From JBFHNV01 sp965365655 (GTDB taxonomy: Bacteria; Pseudomonadota; Gammaproteobacteria; HK1), in contig CBDUCN010000002.1 of assembly GCA_965365655.1 (NCBI GenBank), positions 1 to 56,727 on the forward strand: a stretch of DNA of 56,727 bases, in the 5' to 3' direction. Below, one piece after another: positions 16,511 through 27,592 of the stretch. The translations under genes and the position numbers were made by a program. A model generated the notes under the pieces. The model saw only the letters and a program-made list of their open reading frames with translations. It made no database searches and had not been told where the DNA came from. The stretch's first letter is position 1. Every line of letters starts with the position of its first letter.

Positions 16511-17317
16511 ATGCACCCCATGCTCAACATCGCCATTCGCGCTGCACGCGCGGGCGGCGCGGTCATCGTACGTCATGTGGACCGCCTGGACACGGTGGCG
16601 GTGGAGGAGAAGTCGCGCAACGACTTCGTCAGCGCGGTGGACCGGCAGGCGGAGAGCGTGATCGTCGACACGATCCTGCGCAGCTACCCGAAGCACGCGA
16701 TCCTCGCCGAGGAGGGCGGCGCCAGCGGCGACGGCGAGTACCAGTGGATCATCGATCCGCTGGACGGCACGACCAACTTCCTGCACGGCTTCCCGCACTT
16801 CGCGGTCTCGGTGGCGCTGCGCTACCGCGGCCACCTCGATCAGGCGGTGATCTTCGACCCGCTGCGCCAGGAGCTGTTCACCGCGTCGCGCGGCGCCGGC
16901 GCGCAGCTCGACGGCAAGCGCATCCGCGTCAGCCGGCGCGGCGGGCTGGACGGCGCGCTGCTGGGCACCGGCTTTCCGTTTCGCGAGCTGGCCCATCTCG
17001 ACGCGTTCATGGGCACGCTGCAGGCGGTGATCCCGCGCACCGCGGGAGTCCGCCGCGCCGGCTCGGCCGCGCTCGACCTCGCGTACGTCGCGGCCGGGCG
17101 CCTGGACGGGTTCTGGGAGTTCGGCCTCGCGCCGTGGGACCTCGCCGCCGGCGTGCTGCTGGTTCGCGAGGCGGGCGGCATCGTCACCGACACCGACGGC
17201 GGCGAGGGCTACATGGACAGCGGCGACGTGGTGGCGGCGCCGCCGCGGGTGCTGCGCGAGCTGGTCCCGCTGATCCGACCCCACGCGCGACGGCGCAGCC
17301 TGCGAAGCGACGCCTGA
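16511..17317 (+). CDS. suhB: Inositol-1-monophosphatase family protein SuhB
   Basis: This 268-residue Li+-sensitive phosphatase fold protein hydrolyses inositol monophosphate. In enterics SuhB also joins rRNA antitermination complexes and supports ribosome assembly. Metal ligands are visible: the glutamate in ILAEEGG (about 63-69), DPLDGTTNF (about 83-91), and WDLAAGVLLVREAGG in the C-terminal half (about 209-223). The ATG at 16511 (MHPMLNIAIRAARAGG) matches family N-termini. The gene converges with the glycosyltransferase-like gene at 17345, with 27 bases between stops. Confidence 0.92.
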   Translation: MHPMLNIAIRAARAGGAVIVRHVDRLDTVAVEEKSRNDFVSAVDRQAESVIVDTILRSYPKHAILAEEGGASGDGEYQWIIDPLDGTTNFLHGFPHFAVSVALRYRGHLDQAVIFDPLRQELFTASRGAGAQLDGKRIRVSRRGGLDGALLGTGFPFRELAHLDAFMGTLQAVIPRTAGVRRAGSAALDLAYVAAGRLDGFWEFGLAPWDLAAGVLLVREAGGIVTDTDGGEGYMDSGDVVAAPPRVLRELVPLIRPHARRRSLRSDA

Positions 17318-17344
17318 GCGCCCGGCGCGGCGGCGCGCTGCGAC

Positions 17345-19417
17345 TCAGGGCGGCGTGCCGGGGGGCGCCCCGTCGACGACCTCCGTCTCGTCGATGCGGC
17401 CGTTCAGCGTGCGCGCGATCGCGTCGTTGCCGGGCCGCCAGTACTCGGGCTCGAGCAGCCGTGCCACCGCCTCGCGCGCCTTCTCCGGCTCCCCGCGGCT
17501 GCGGTAGATGCTGACCAGGTAGTCGACGAACATCGGCACGTAGCCCGACTCCCGCGCCGCCTTCTCGACGAGCGCGATACCCCCGTCGACGTCGCCGGCG
17601 TTCGCACGCAGCCTGGCCAGCGCGAGCACCATGCGCGGGCGCATCCGCGCGCGCAGCCGATCCGCCTCGAGCACCGCGCGCAGCCATGCCTCGAGGTCCT
17701 CGGCCAGCACCTCGCAGTAGCCGGTGCCCCCGACCACGCAGCGGCCGAAGTGCTCGAAGGCCACCACCGTGGTGACCGACACGGGCTCCTCGCGGGCACG
17801 CCGGTGCATCTCCGCGACGAGCGTGTCGAGCAGCACCTGCTGGCACTCGCGGCTCTCGGGCAGGCGCTGCGGGACGACCCCGGCGGGCGGGCATTCGCCG
17901 CCGTGCTCCGGAACGTCGGTGGTGCGCGTGAAGGACACCAGCTTGATCAGCTCGAGCAGCGCCATGTGGTCGTCGCCGGTGCCGAGCTCGACCGCGCGCG
18001 CCCAGCTCTCGTACGCGCTCTCCAGCGGCTCGCCGGCGATGATCTTCGACACGGCGAGGCTCGCCTGGGCGCGGTACGAGTTCGGGTGCACCGCGGTCGT
18101 GAACTCCATCAGCGAGCGCGTGGAGCTCCAGATGTCGGCCCGGTTCGAGGTCAGGAAGGCCAGCAGCGCGAGCACCGGCACACAGGCCGCCAGCACCGCA
18201 CGGCGCCGGACCCCGGCGCCCGCGAGCGCCGCCCGCACGCTGATCGCGACGCCCAGCAGCAGGCCGGCCAGCGGCAGGTAGTTGCGGTGCTCGTACATGA
18301 GCTCCAGGCCCACCAGGCTCGACTCCATCACGTGCCCGCCGAGGAACCAGGCGATCCCGAACGCCCACCCGGCGCGGCGCGCGAGCCCCCACGCGGTCGC
18401 GGCCGCGACGCCGGTCCACGCGAGCGCCGCGAGCGCGGTGGACGGCGGCGAGAGCAGCCCGCGGCTGACGACCACGTCGTCGTGGTAGAGGCCGAACGCG
18501 GACAGCCGCGGCAGCAGGATCATCTGCACGTACTCGCCCATCACGCGCCCCTGGGTGAGCATGCGCTCCCACGGCGTGAAGTCCCGCGACTCGAAGGTGC
18601 CCTGCACGATGTCGAAGCGGAACAGCACGACGCCGAGCACCGCGAGCACCGGCACGCCGAAGCACAGCGCGTGCAGCGCCAGCACGCCGCGCCGCGCCCA
18701 CGGGGCGAGGCCCTCGCGGCGGAAGAACACGAACTCCACCAGCGCGGTGAACACGGGCAGCAGCAGCGCGTTCTCCTTCATCAGCACGCCGAGCCCGATG
18801 CCACCCCCGATGCCCGCGAGCATCAGCGCGGCGCCGTCGCGGCGCCCGTGCTCGAGGCGCTCGCGTCCGACGACGTAGAGCGCGACGCCGGCGAGCACGC
18901 ACAGCGCGGACAGGCTGGTCATGCGCTGCACGACGTACAGCACGCTGGTGAGCTGCACCGGGTGGAGCAGCCAGATCGCGGTGACCGCAAGCGCCAGCAG
19001 GTCGGCGCCGTCCGGCGCGCCGCCGACGCCCCGCGGCGGGCCTGGCGACGCCGGCGCAGCGCGGCGCGCGAGGCGCCGGCTCAGCCAGAACAGCACCAGC
19101 CCGGCGCTCAGGTGGATGAGCAGGTTGGTGATCTTGAGGTGCAGGCCCACGAACCTGCCGCCGCTCGCGTAGTGGTTCAGCGCGAAGCTGAGGTACGCGA
19201 GCCCGCGCCGCGGCGTGCGGTCGTGGATCGCGTGCATGGCCTCCACCACCGAGTCGGCGTCCAGGGTGGTGATCCGCAGACGCTTGGGCTCGAGGATGTT
19301 CGGACGGTCGTCGAACAGCATCGGGCCGCTCAGCCCGGGGGCGTAGACCAGCGCCGTCAGCGCGAGCGCCGCGACCAGGCCGGCCGCGCACAGCAGGGTC
19401 GCGCGACGCCCGTTCAC
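17345..19417 (-). CDS. TMTC/GT-C-like membrane glycosyltransferase with TPR-like tail (copy 2)
   Basis: The 690-residue polytopic protein has about ten hydrophobic segments between residues 8 and 400. Features match the GT-C fold of TMTC-type protein O-glycosyltransferases: an acidic loop motif after the first membrane helix (PMLFDDRPNI, about 30-39), LKITNLLIHLSAGLVLFWL (about 92-110), AIWLLHPVQLTSVLYVVQRMTSLSAL (about 148-173), LMKENALLLPVFTALVEFVFF (about 210-230) and EHRNYLPLAGL (about 375-385). From about 430 the protein is soluble, with a HPNSYRAQASLA repeat start and helical TPR-like repeats to the C-terminus. It starts with GTG overlapping the stop of its paralogue by 4 bases. Substrate unknown; the pilin context suggests pilin or surface-protein glycosylation (inference). 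Confidence 0.7.
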   Translation of the reverse strand: MNGRRATLLCAAGLVAALALTALVYAPGLSGPMLFDDRPNILEPKRLRITTLDADSVVEAMHAIHDRTPRRGLAYLSFALNHYASGGRFVGLHLKITNLLIHLSAGLVLFWLSRRLARRAAPASPGPPRGVGGAPDGADLLALAVTAIWLLHPVQLTSVLYVVQRMTSLSALCVLAGVALYVVGRERLEHGRRDGAALMLAGIGGGIGLGVLMKENALLLPVFTALVEFVFFRREGLAPWARRGVLALHALCFGVPVLAVLGVVLFRFDIVQGTFESRDFTPWERMLTQGRVMGEYVQMILLPRLSAFGLYHDDVVVSRGLLSPPSTALAALAWTGVAAATAWGLARRAGWAFGIAWFLGGHVMESSLVGLELMYEHRNYLPLAGLLLGVAISVRAALAGAGVRRRAVLAACVPVLALLAFLTSNRADIWSSTRSLMEFTTAVHPNSYRAQASLAVSKIIAGEPLESAYESWARAVELGTGDDHMALLELIKLVSFTRTTDVPEHGGECPPAGVVPQRLPESRECQQVLLDTLVAEMHRRAREEPVSVTTVVAFEHFGRCVVGGTGYCEVLAEDLEAWLRAVLEADRLRARMRPRMVLALARLRANAGDVDGGIALVEKAARESGYVPMFVDYLVSIYRSRGEPEKAREAVARLLEPEYWRPGNDAIARTLNGRIDETEVVDGAPPGTPP

Positions 19418-21459
19418 GGCGCGTCGCGCGCCTCGCGGCGCGCATCGTCGAAGGCCTCGCGCAGCGCGCGCACCTCGTCGCCGCGCCTGCCGGTGCGGCG
19501 TTCGAACGCCTCCATGTGCTCGACCACGCGCTCGGCCTCGTCCAGGCGCCCGGCCTTCATCAGCCAGTACCCCTTGTAGAAACCGAAGCCGAGCTGGCGC
19601 GGCACGCGCTCCCACGCGCTGCTCGCCAGGCGCGCCGCCTCCTCCTCGCGCCCGTCCTCGGCCAGCAGCACCGCGTAGCCGTACTCGACTGCGGCCATCG
19701 TGGCCGGCACGCTGCGCGGGTTCTGCATCGCGAGGCGCAGCCAGCGCCTGGCCTCCTCGCCCAGCGAACGGCAGGCCGGCGCGCCCTGCAGCAGGCACTC
19801 GCGCAGCGACTGCAGCGCGTTGACGGTCTCGTAGCTGAGCGGGAGCTCGCGCAGTCGCCGTTCCAGCTCCTCGACCAGCACGGCCTCGACCTGCTCCAGG
19901 TAGCCGCGGTGATAGCGAAGCGACGCCTGCGTCCAGTCCGCCGGCGGCGCGCCGGCCTGCGCGTCCTCCTCTATCTCTCCGGACGCGACCCTGATCTGCA
20001 TCTCGCGCGCGACCTTGACCATCTCCAGCAGCGCGGCGACCGGCCGCGCCTCGTCGGCGGCAGCCCGCGCGAGCGCCGTCCACGTCTCGCGGGCGTCCAC
20101 CCCGCGGCGCACCAGCATGCGCGCATAGCCCGTCTTCGCACGATACGAATCCGGATGGTTGCGCACCTGGAAGTACGCCAGCGTGTTCTCGTCCTGCCAG
20201 ATGCCGGCCCGGGTCTGGGTCACGAACGCGAGCAGCGCCAGCGCGCCCACCGCGAGCATCGCGGCCGCGCGCGCCGGCACGAGCGCGCGCTCCACCGCGC
20301 TCACCAGCAGCCAGGCCAGCGCGAGGCACGGGCCGAGCAGGGGCAGGTAGTTGCGATGCTCGAAGGCCAGCTCAAGCGGCAGGATGGTGGACTCCACCAG
20401 GTGACCGGCGAGGAACCACAGCACGCAGAAGCCGAGCAGCGCGCGGCGCCTGAAGGTCGCGACGACCAGGCCCAGCGCGAGGGCCCACAGCGCCAGCGCC
20501 GGCACAGTGGTCCACGGCGTGAACAGACCGGTGCTGAGCGCGATGTCGTCGTGGTACAGGCCCAGGTCCCGGGTGCGCGGGAGCACGAACCAGCGCAGGT
20601 AGTACAGCAGCACCCGGCCCTGGGTGAGCAGCCGCTCGACGACGTCGAAGCTGCGGAACGCGTAGCCGGACAGCAGCCGCTCGCCGTGCACGGCCAGCAC
20701 CCCGAGCGCGAGCACTCCCGGCAGGCCGACCGTGACGCCGTGGAAGATCGCGAGCCGCCGCCGCTCCGCGCCGCCCGTGCGCCCGGGCAGCGAGAAGAAC
20801 CACAGCTCCAGCAGCAGCGCGAACAGCGGCGTGAGCACCGCGTTCTCCTTGCACAGCATCCCGAGCAGCGTGCCGCCGGCGACGCCCAGCACCATCAGGC
20901 CGGCGCCCAGCGCCGGGCGCCGCGCGAGCCGGGCCCGCCCCGCGCAGTACACGACCAGGCCGAGCAGCACGAACAGCGCCGAGAGGCTGGTCATGCGCTG
21001 CACGCTGTACAGCACGGCGGTGAGCTGCAGCGGATGCAGCAGCCACAGGCCGGCCGCGATCGCCGCGGTCCAGCGTGCGGCGGTGCGCGGCGCGTCCGGT
21101 CCGGCGCGCGCGCGCATCGCCGCCGTCAGCAGCAGGTAGACCAGCCCGCCGTTGACCAGGTGGATCGCGATGTTGGTGAGCTTCATGTCGGCCGGGTCGA
21201 AGACGCCGCCCGCGGCGCGATAGTTCAGCGCGAAGCTGACGTACGCGAGCCCGCGGCTCGGCCACGGCAACGCCGCGGGATAGGCGTGCATCGCGCCGCG
21301 CAGGGACTCGGCGTCGAGCCGCTCGACCGCGACGAAGGCGTTGTTGGTGATGTTCTGGCGATCGTCGAGGACGAAGTCGCCGGGCAACCCGGGGAGGTAG
21401 GCCGCCGCGGTCAGCGCCAGCAGCGCTGCGAGCGCGAGTAGGGGACCGCTGAGACGCAC
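19414..21459 (-). CDS. TMTC/GT-C-like membrane glycosyltransferase with TPR-like tail (copy 1)
   Basis: This 681-residue paralogue of the downstream gene has the same architecture: a first membrane helix, the acidic loop GDFVLDDRQNITNN (about 27-40), MKLTNIAIHLVNGGLVYLLL, AAGLWLLHPLQLTAVLYSVQRMTSLSAL, MLCKENAVLTPLFALLLELWFF and EHRNYLPLLGP. A tail with helical repeats starts near HPDSYRAKTGYARMLV (about 430). The paired aspartates are the expected GT-C catalytic site, facing the periplasm. I start it at a GTG at 21459, just before the first membrane helix; no good Shine-Dalgarno is visible. The long in-frame upstream ORF (to 21762) runs back across the terminator and pilA and is not credible. 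Likely role: transfer of lipid-linked sugar to a secreted protein. It lies directly downstream of pilA. Confidence 0.7.
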   Translation of the reverse strand: MRLSGPLLALAALLALTAAAYLPGLPGDFVLDDRQNITNNAFVAVERLDAESLRGAMHAYPAALPWPSRGLAYVSFALNYRAAGGVFDPADMKLTNIAIHLVNGGLVYLLLTAAMRARAGPDAPRTAARWTAAIAAGLWLLHPLQLTAVLYSVQRMTSLSALFVLLGLVVYCAGRARLARRPALGAGLMVLGVAGGTLLGMLCKENAVLTPLFALLLELWFFSLPGRTGGAERRRLAIFHGVTVGLPGVLALGVLAVHGERLLSGYAFRSFDVVERLLTQGRVLLYYLRWFVLPRTRDLGLYHDDIALSTGLFTPWTTVPALALWALALGLVVATFRRRALLGFCVLWFLAGHLVESTILPLELAFEHRNYLPLLGPCLALAWLLVSAVERALVPARAAAMLAVGALALLAFVTQTRAGIWQDENTLAYFQVRNHPDSYRAKTGYARMLVRRGVDARETWTALARAAADEARPVAALLEMVKVAREMQIRVASGEIEEDAQAGAPPADWTQASLRYHRGYLEQVEAVLVEELERRLRELPLSYETVNALQSLRECLLQGAPACRSLGEEARRWLRLAMQNPRSVPATMAAVEYGYAVLLAEDGREEEAARLASSAWERVPRQLGFGFYKGYWLMKAGRLDEAERVVEHMEAFERRTGRRGDEVRALREAFDDARREARDAP

Positions 21460-21532
21460 GGGGGGGCGGGCTCGTGTCTGACGGTGGTGAACGACGTGTG
21501 CCGGAACGGGGCGCCCGGGCGGGTGATCAAAA

Positions 21533-21562
21533 GAAGAAGGAGGCCTTGCGGCCTCCTTCTTC
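21533..21562 (-). terminator. Rho-independent terminator after pilA
   Basis: A perfect 13-base-pair stem (21533-21545 with 21550-21562; arm GAAGAAGGAGGCC) closed on the minus strand by a GCAA tetraloop of the GNRA type, followed by TTTTGATC. It lies 36 bases after the pilA stop. It would end most pilA transcripts before the glycosyltransferase-like genes, leaving these at low read-through level or under a separate promoter. Confidence 0.85.
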
Positions 21563-21598
21563 CCCGTTTCTCGCTGGCGAGATCCGGACCGGTCAGTA

Positions 21599-22042
21599 TC
21601 AGGTCTTCGGCCTGAACTTGTCCGGGAAGTCGTTGGAGTTCGTGATGGTCCAGCGGATGCCGCCAGGCCCGCACGCGCCGCTGTAGGTGACGGTCGAGCC
21701 GGAACCCACGCCGCCGGTGCCGCCGATGGTGCGGAACACGATCTGGACCATGCCGGTATCACCCGACTGGCCTTCGGCCGTCACGGACTGCACGTAGCTG
21801 CTGCTGTACACGGCAGCGGTCGACAGGCCGAGGTCGCCCAGGGTCGCGCCGTCCAGCGCGCCTTCGCTGCACGCGATGCCGATGGCGGTGCGGTGCGGGT
21901 TGGAGACGTTGACGCCCTCCTGGACCTTCGCCTTGATGGTGTAGTCCTGGTACGCCGGGATGGCCACGGCGGCCAGGATGCCGATGATCGCGACCACGAT
22001 CATGAGCTCGATGAGGGTGAAACCCTGCTGGACCTTCTTCAT
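21599..22042 (-). CDS. pilA: Type IV major pilin (prepilin)
   Basis: The 147-residue prepilin has a short leader MKKVQQG cut after Gly7. The mature N-terminus FTLIELMIVVAIIGILAAVAIPAYQDY has the invariant Glu5 and a hydrophobic spine. The mature protein is about 140 residues, with cysteines at 58 and 124, a serine-, threonine- and glycine-rich C-terminal half (about 73-123) and a C-terminal threonine. Ser/Thr richness offers possible O-glycosylation sites. Shine-Dalgarno AGGAG precedes the ATG by 8-9 bases. It is preceded by a sigma-54 promoter and the pilS-pilR genes and followed by a strong terminator, all typical of a highly expressed, PilSR-controlled pilin. PilD, encoded at 36426-37304, would process it. 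Confidence 0.95.
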   Translation of the reverse strand: MKKVQQGFTLIELMIVVAIIGILAAVAIPAYQDYTIKAKVQEGVNVSNPHRTAIGIACSEGALDGATLGDLGLSTAAVYSSSYVQSVTAEGQSGDTGMVQIVFRTIGGTGGVGSGSTVTYSGACGPGGIRWTITNSNDFPDKFRPKT

Positions 22043-22150
22043 AGTGAGTGATCTCCTGGATCGACTGTTGGTTGTCGTCGGTTCGGGGAGTCTCAGGAGC
22101 CTTCCGGGTCTCCGGCGGCTCGTGGGCTCCCGCGTCCGGGTTTGAACTAA

Positions 22151-22165
22151 GCAAGCGCCGTGCCA
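22151..22165 (-). promoter_or_regulatory. Sigma-54 (RpoN) promoter of pilA
   Basis: On the minus strand TGGCACGGCGCTTGCT is an exact match to the -24/-12 consensus TGGCACG-N4-TTGC[A/T]. The -24 element is at 22160-22165 and the -12 element at 22151-22154. Transcription would begin near 22139, giving a leader of about 97 bases before pilA. PilR, a sigma-54 activator, is encoded immediately upstream. Binding sites for it would be expected in 22166-22328, where I see a short inverted repeat GTGA-N6-TCAC but no defined operator. Confidence 0.88.
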
Positions 22166-22328
22166 GCGTCCGCGGGGGGCCGATTTCCCCGTTCCGCTGG
22201 CCCGGGGGCCGCGCGCAGCGTGATCGCGGTCACGGATCGTGTCCCGGCTGCCGCCGGCCTGCGCGGCAGCCGCAGCAGAAAGTGCTGATTTTCAACACCT
22301 CGCCCTGCGCCGCGCCCCCACCTCCGGG

Positions 22329-23702
<1,374 letters not shown>

Positions 23703-23704
23703 GC

Positions 23705-25309
23705 TCACGACAGCACCACCGGCCGGCGCCGCGGATCCTGGAACGTGATGCGGAAGCGGCAGCCGGCGCGGGCCTGTTCCAGGCTCAGGTTCGCCTGGTT
23801 GGCTTCGCACAGCTCGCGGGCGATGTACAGCCCGAGGCCCGTGCCCTGCTCGCGGGTGGTGAAGAAGGGCTCGAACACGCGATCCGTCTCCTCCAGGGCG
23901 ATGCCCGCCCCGTTGTCCTCGACGTCCAGGTACGGCCGGCCCGTGTGCTCGCCGATCCCGGCGCTGATGCGCACGCGCGGCGGGTCACCTCCATGCTGCA
24001 ACGCATTGTCACACAGGTTCCACACCACCTGGTGGAGCTGGCTGCGATCCACCCGCACCTGCAGGTCCCGCGGCTGCACGCGCCGCTCGATGCACTCGAG
24101 GGCGCCCGGGCGGCTCGCATCGAACTCCACCAGGAAGCGCTCCAGCCACTCGGCGAGCGGCGTCGGCTCCGGCGTCGCCTGGCGGCCGCGGCCGAGCTCC
24201 AGCACGTTCTCGACCATCAGGTTCATGCGCCGCGAGTTCTCCGCGATGATGCGGGTCAGCCGGTGGTCGCCGCCGTCCAGGTTCGGCGACTCGTCGAGCA
24301 GCTGGCCGGCGTGGCTGATCGCGCCGAGCGGATTGCGGATCTCGTGCGCGATGCTGGCCGCGAGACGGCCCAGGGAGGCGAGCTTGAGCTGCTGGGCGCG
24401 CTGGTTCACCGCCGCGGCGTCCTCCATGAACACCACCGTGCCCTCCCCGCCGCCGGCGCCGATGGCCGCGAACGACACCACCACGCGCAGCGCGCTCGCG
24501 GCGTGGCCGAGGATCTGCGACGGCCGATCGGGCTGCGCGCGCCAGCCGTGCCACGCGCTCGCGAGCTCCGGCGCCAGGGTGTCCAGCGAATCCCCGGGAT
24601 TCCACCCGGCAAGGCCCAGCAGCTGCTGGGCGGAGCCGTTCATCAGCTGCACCCTTCCCTGCGCGTCCAGCGCGAGCACCCCGGACTGCATGCGCTGGAT
24701 GATGTGCTCGTTGAGGCGCGCGAGGTGCGCGAGGTCGACCTCGCGCCGCGCGGCCAGCGCCTCGCTGCGCCGCAGGCGCTGCGCCGACGCGGAAATGACC
24801 AGGTTGGTCGCGAAGAACGACAGCCCGAGCAGCGCGGCGTGGGTGTACTGCGGCTCGGTGGCCGGCTCGTACAGGTACACCCAGGTCTGCTGGGTGAGCA
24901 CCGCGATCGTGGCCAGCGCCGCGAACAGCACCGCGATGCGCCCCGACATGAGGATGCTGCCCGCGGCCACCGTGATCACCAGCAGCAGGCCGAAGCCGCT
25001 CGACAGTCCGCCGCTGGCGTGCGTGACCAGCGACATGACGACGATGTCCACGAACACCTGCGCCGGCGCCTGCACCTCGATGCTCGGCGCGCGACGGGCC
25101 GCGGCGACGAGCGCCAGCACGGCGAACGCGAGGTAGCCCACCGCGAGCCACTGGAACAGGGTCGGGTGGTAGTACGTGTGCTCCTTCGGCGCGAAGCCCC
25201 ACACCACCAGCACCAGCAGGAGCACGGCGAGCATGGCGCGGTACGCGCAGTAGTAGAAGAGCGGGCGCCAAACGCTCTCTGGGCTCACGCCGGAGGTCTG
25301 GATGTTCAC
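23705..25309 (-). CDS. pilS: Type IV pilus sensor histidine kinase PilS
   Basis: The 534-residue sensor kinase has six N-terminal hydrophobic segments (about 20-190), as in PilS. A PAS-like domain follows (IIQRMQSGVLALDAQGRVQLMNGSAQQLLG, about 215-245). The HisKA domain has the phospho-accepting histidine in SIAHEIRNPLGAISHAG (His near 322). The HATPase domain has the N box (WNLCDNALQHG), G1 (DVEDNGAGI) and G2 (GTGLGLYIARELCE). In Pseudomonas, PilS senses excess membrane pilin and controls PilR; the conserved pilS-pilR-pilA order supports the same circuit here. It is divergent from sucC. Confidence 0.94.
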   Translation of the reverse strand: MNIQTSGVSPESVWRPLFYYCAYRAMLAVLLLVLVVWGFAPKEHTYYHPTLFQWLAVGYLAFAVLALVAAARRAPSIEVQAPAQVFVDIVVMSLVTHASGGLSSGFGLLLVITVAAGSILMSGRIAVLFAALATIAVLTQQTWVYLYEPATEPQYTHAALLGLSFFATNLVISASAQRLRRSEALAARREVDLAHLARLNEHIIQRMQSGVLALDAQGRVQLMNGSAQQLLGLAGWNPGDSLDTLAPELASAWHGWRAQPDRPSQILGHAASALRVVVSFAAIGAGGGEGTVVFMEDAAAVNQRAQQLKLASLGRLAASIAHEIRNPLGAISHAGQLLDESPNLDGGDHRLTRIIAENSRRMNLMVENVLELGRGRQATPEPTPLAEWLERFLVEFDASRPGALECIERRVQPRDLQVRVDRSQLHQVVWNLCDNALQHGGDPPRVRISAGIGEHTGRPYLDVEDNGAGIALEETDRVFEPFFTTREQGTGLGLYIARELCEANQANLSLEQARAGCRFRITFQDPRRRPVVLS

Positions 25310-25359
25310 GCGTGGGTCGGGGTGGTCGGCTAACGCGCCGCAGGCAGGCGCGAGCCCGG

Positions 25360-25368
25360 ATGATAGCA
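25360..25368 (-). promoter_or_regulatory. Candidate extended -10 promoter for pilS
   Basis: On the minus strand TGCTATCAT is an extended -10 element (TG, one base, TATCAT with 5/6 match). No good -35 is visible at 17 bases, as is common for extended -10 promoters. The leader to the pilS ATG would be about 45 bases. Confidence 0.3.
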
Positions 25369-25490
25369 GTGCCGACCCCCCGCCCGGCGGGCAACAGCCG
25401 CCGGGCCCTGTGCTATTCTTCGGCCCCCTTCTGGAACCGCGTCCGCGGCGCCCGCCGCGACGTCCAAACCGAACCGAGGGATAGCGCCCG

Positions 25491-26651
<1,161 letters not shown>

Positions 26652-26664
26652 GGAGCGAGGGATC

Positions 26665-27540
26665 ATGAGCGTACTGGTCGACAAGAACACCCGCGTCATC
26701 TGCCAGGGCTTCACCGGCAAGCAGGGCACCTTCCACTCCGAGCAGGCGATCGCCTACGGCACCAACCTGGTCGGCGGCGTCACGCCCGGCAAGGGCGGGC
26801 AGAAACACCTCGATCTGCCGGTGTTCGACACCGTGCACGACGCGGTGCGCGACGCCGGCGCGAACGCGACGATGATCTACGTGCCTGCCGCATTCGCCGC
26901 CGACGCGATCCTCGAGGCGGCGTCCGCCGGCATCGCGGTGATCGCGTGCATCACCGAGGGGATTCCGGTGCTGGACATGCTGAAGGTGAAGGCGGCGCTC
27001 GCGCGCTTTCCCGGCTCGCGGCTGATCGGGCCCAACTGCCCCGGCGTGATCACCCCGGGCGAGTGCAAGATGGGCATCATGCCCGGCAGCATCCACCTGC
27101 CCGGCCGCATCGGCGTCGTGTCGCGCTCCGGCACCCTGACCTACGAGGCGGTGCACCAGACCACCGGCAGCGGGCTCGGGCAGAGCACCTGCATCGGCAT
27201 CGGCGGCGACCCGATCAACGGCATGAACTTCATCGACTGCCTGCAGCTCTTCGAGGACGATCCGCAGACCGAGGGGATCGTCATGATCGGGGAGATCGGC
27301 GGCAGCGCGGAGGAGGACGCGGCCGCGTACATCAAGGACCACGTGTCCAAGCCGGTGGTCGCCTACATCGCGGGCGTGACAGCGCCCCCCGGGCGCCGCA
27401 TGGGCCATGCGGGCGCGATCATCTCCGGGGGCCAGGGCACCGCCGAGGCAAAGTTCGCCGCGCTGGAGGCGGCCGGCGCGCGCACGGTGCCGTCGGCGGC
27501 CGAGATCGGCGCGGCCATGAAGGAACAGCTGGGCGCCTGA
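26665..27540 (+). CDS. sucD: Succinyl-CoA synthetase, alpha subunit
   Basis: The CoA-binding subunit carries the phosphohistidine intermediate. The 291-residue product starts MSVLVDKNTRVICQGFTGKQG at the ATG at 26665, with GGAGCGAGG upstream; an in-frame ORF start inside sucC is not used. The CoA-binding Rossmann half comes first. The LIGPNCPGVITPGECKMGIMPG segment follows, and the phosphohistidine loop GRRMGHAGAIISGGQGTAE lies near 245-263. Operon with sucC. Confidence 0.96.
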   Translation: MSVLVDKNTRVICQGFTGKQGTFHSEQAIAYGTNLVGGVTPGKGGQKHLDLPVFDTVHDAVRDAGANATMIYVPAAFAADAILEAASAGIAVIACITEGIPVLDMLKVKAALARFPGSRLIGPNCPGVITPGECKMGIMPGSIHLPGRIGVVSRSGTLTYEAVHQTTGSGLGQSTCIGIGGDPINGMNFIDCLQLFEDDPQTEGIVMIGEIGGSAEEDAAAYIKDHVSKPVVAYIAGVTAPPGRRMGHAGAIISGGQGTAEAKFAALEAAGARTVPSAAEIGAAMKEQLGA

Positions 27541-27592
27541 AGGCGTTCCGTCCCGCGATCAGCCGCGGCGCCCCAAACCGGAGACTGCCCTG

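Noticed and set aside
21460..21762. Upstream extension of the first glycosyltransferase ORF across the pilA terminator and pilA 3' end
   Set aside because: It would run through a strong terminator and antisense-type frame of pilA; the membrane protein features begin only at the GTG at 21459.
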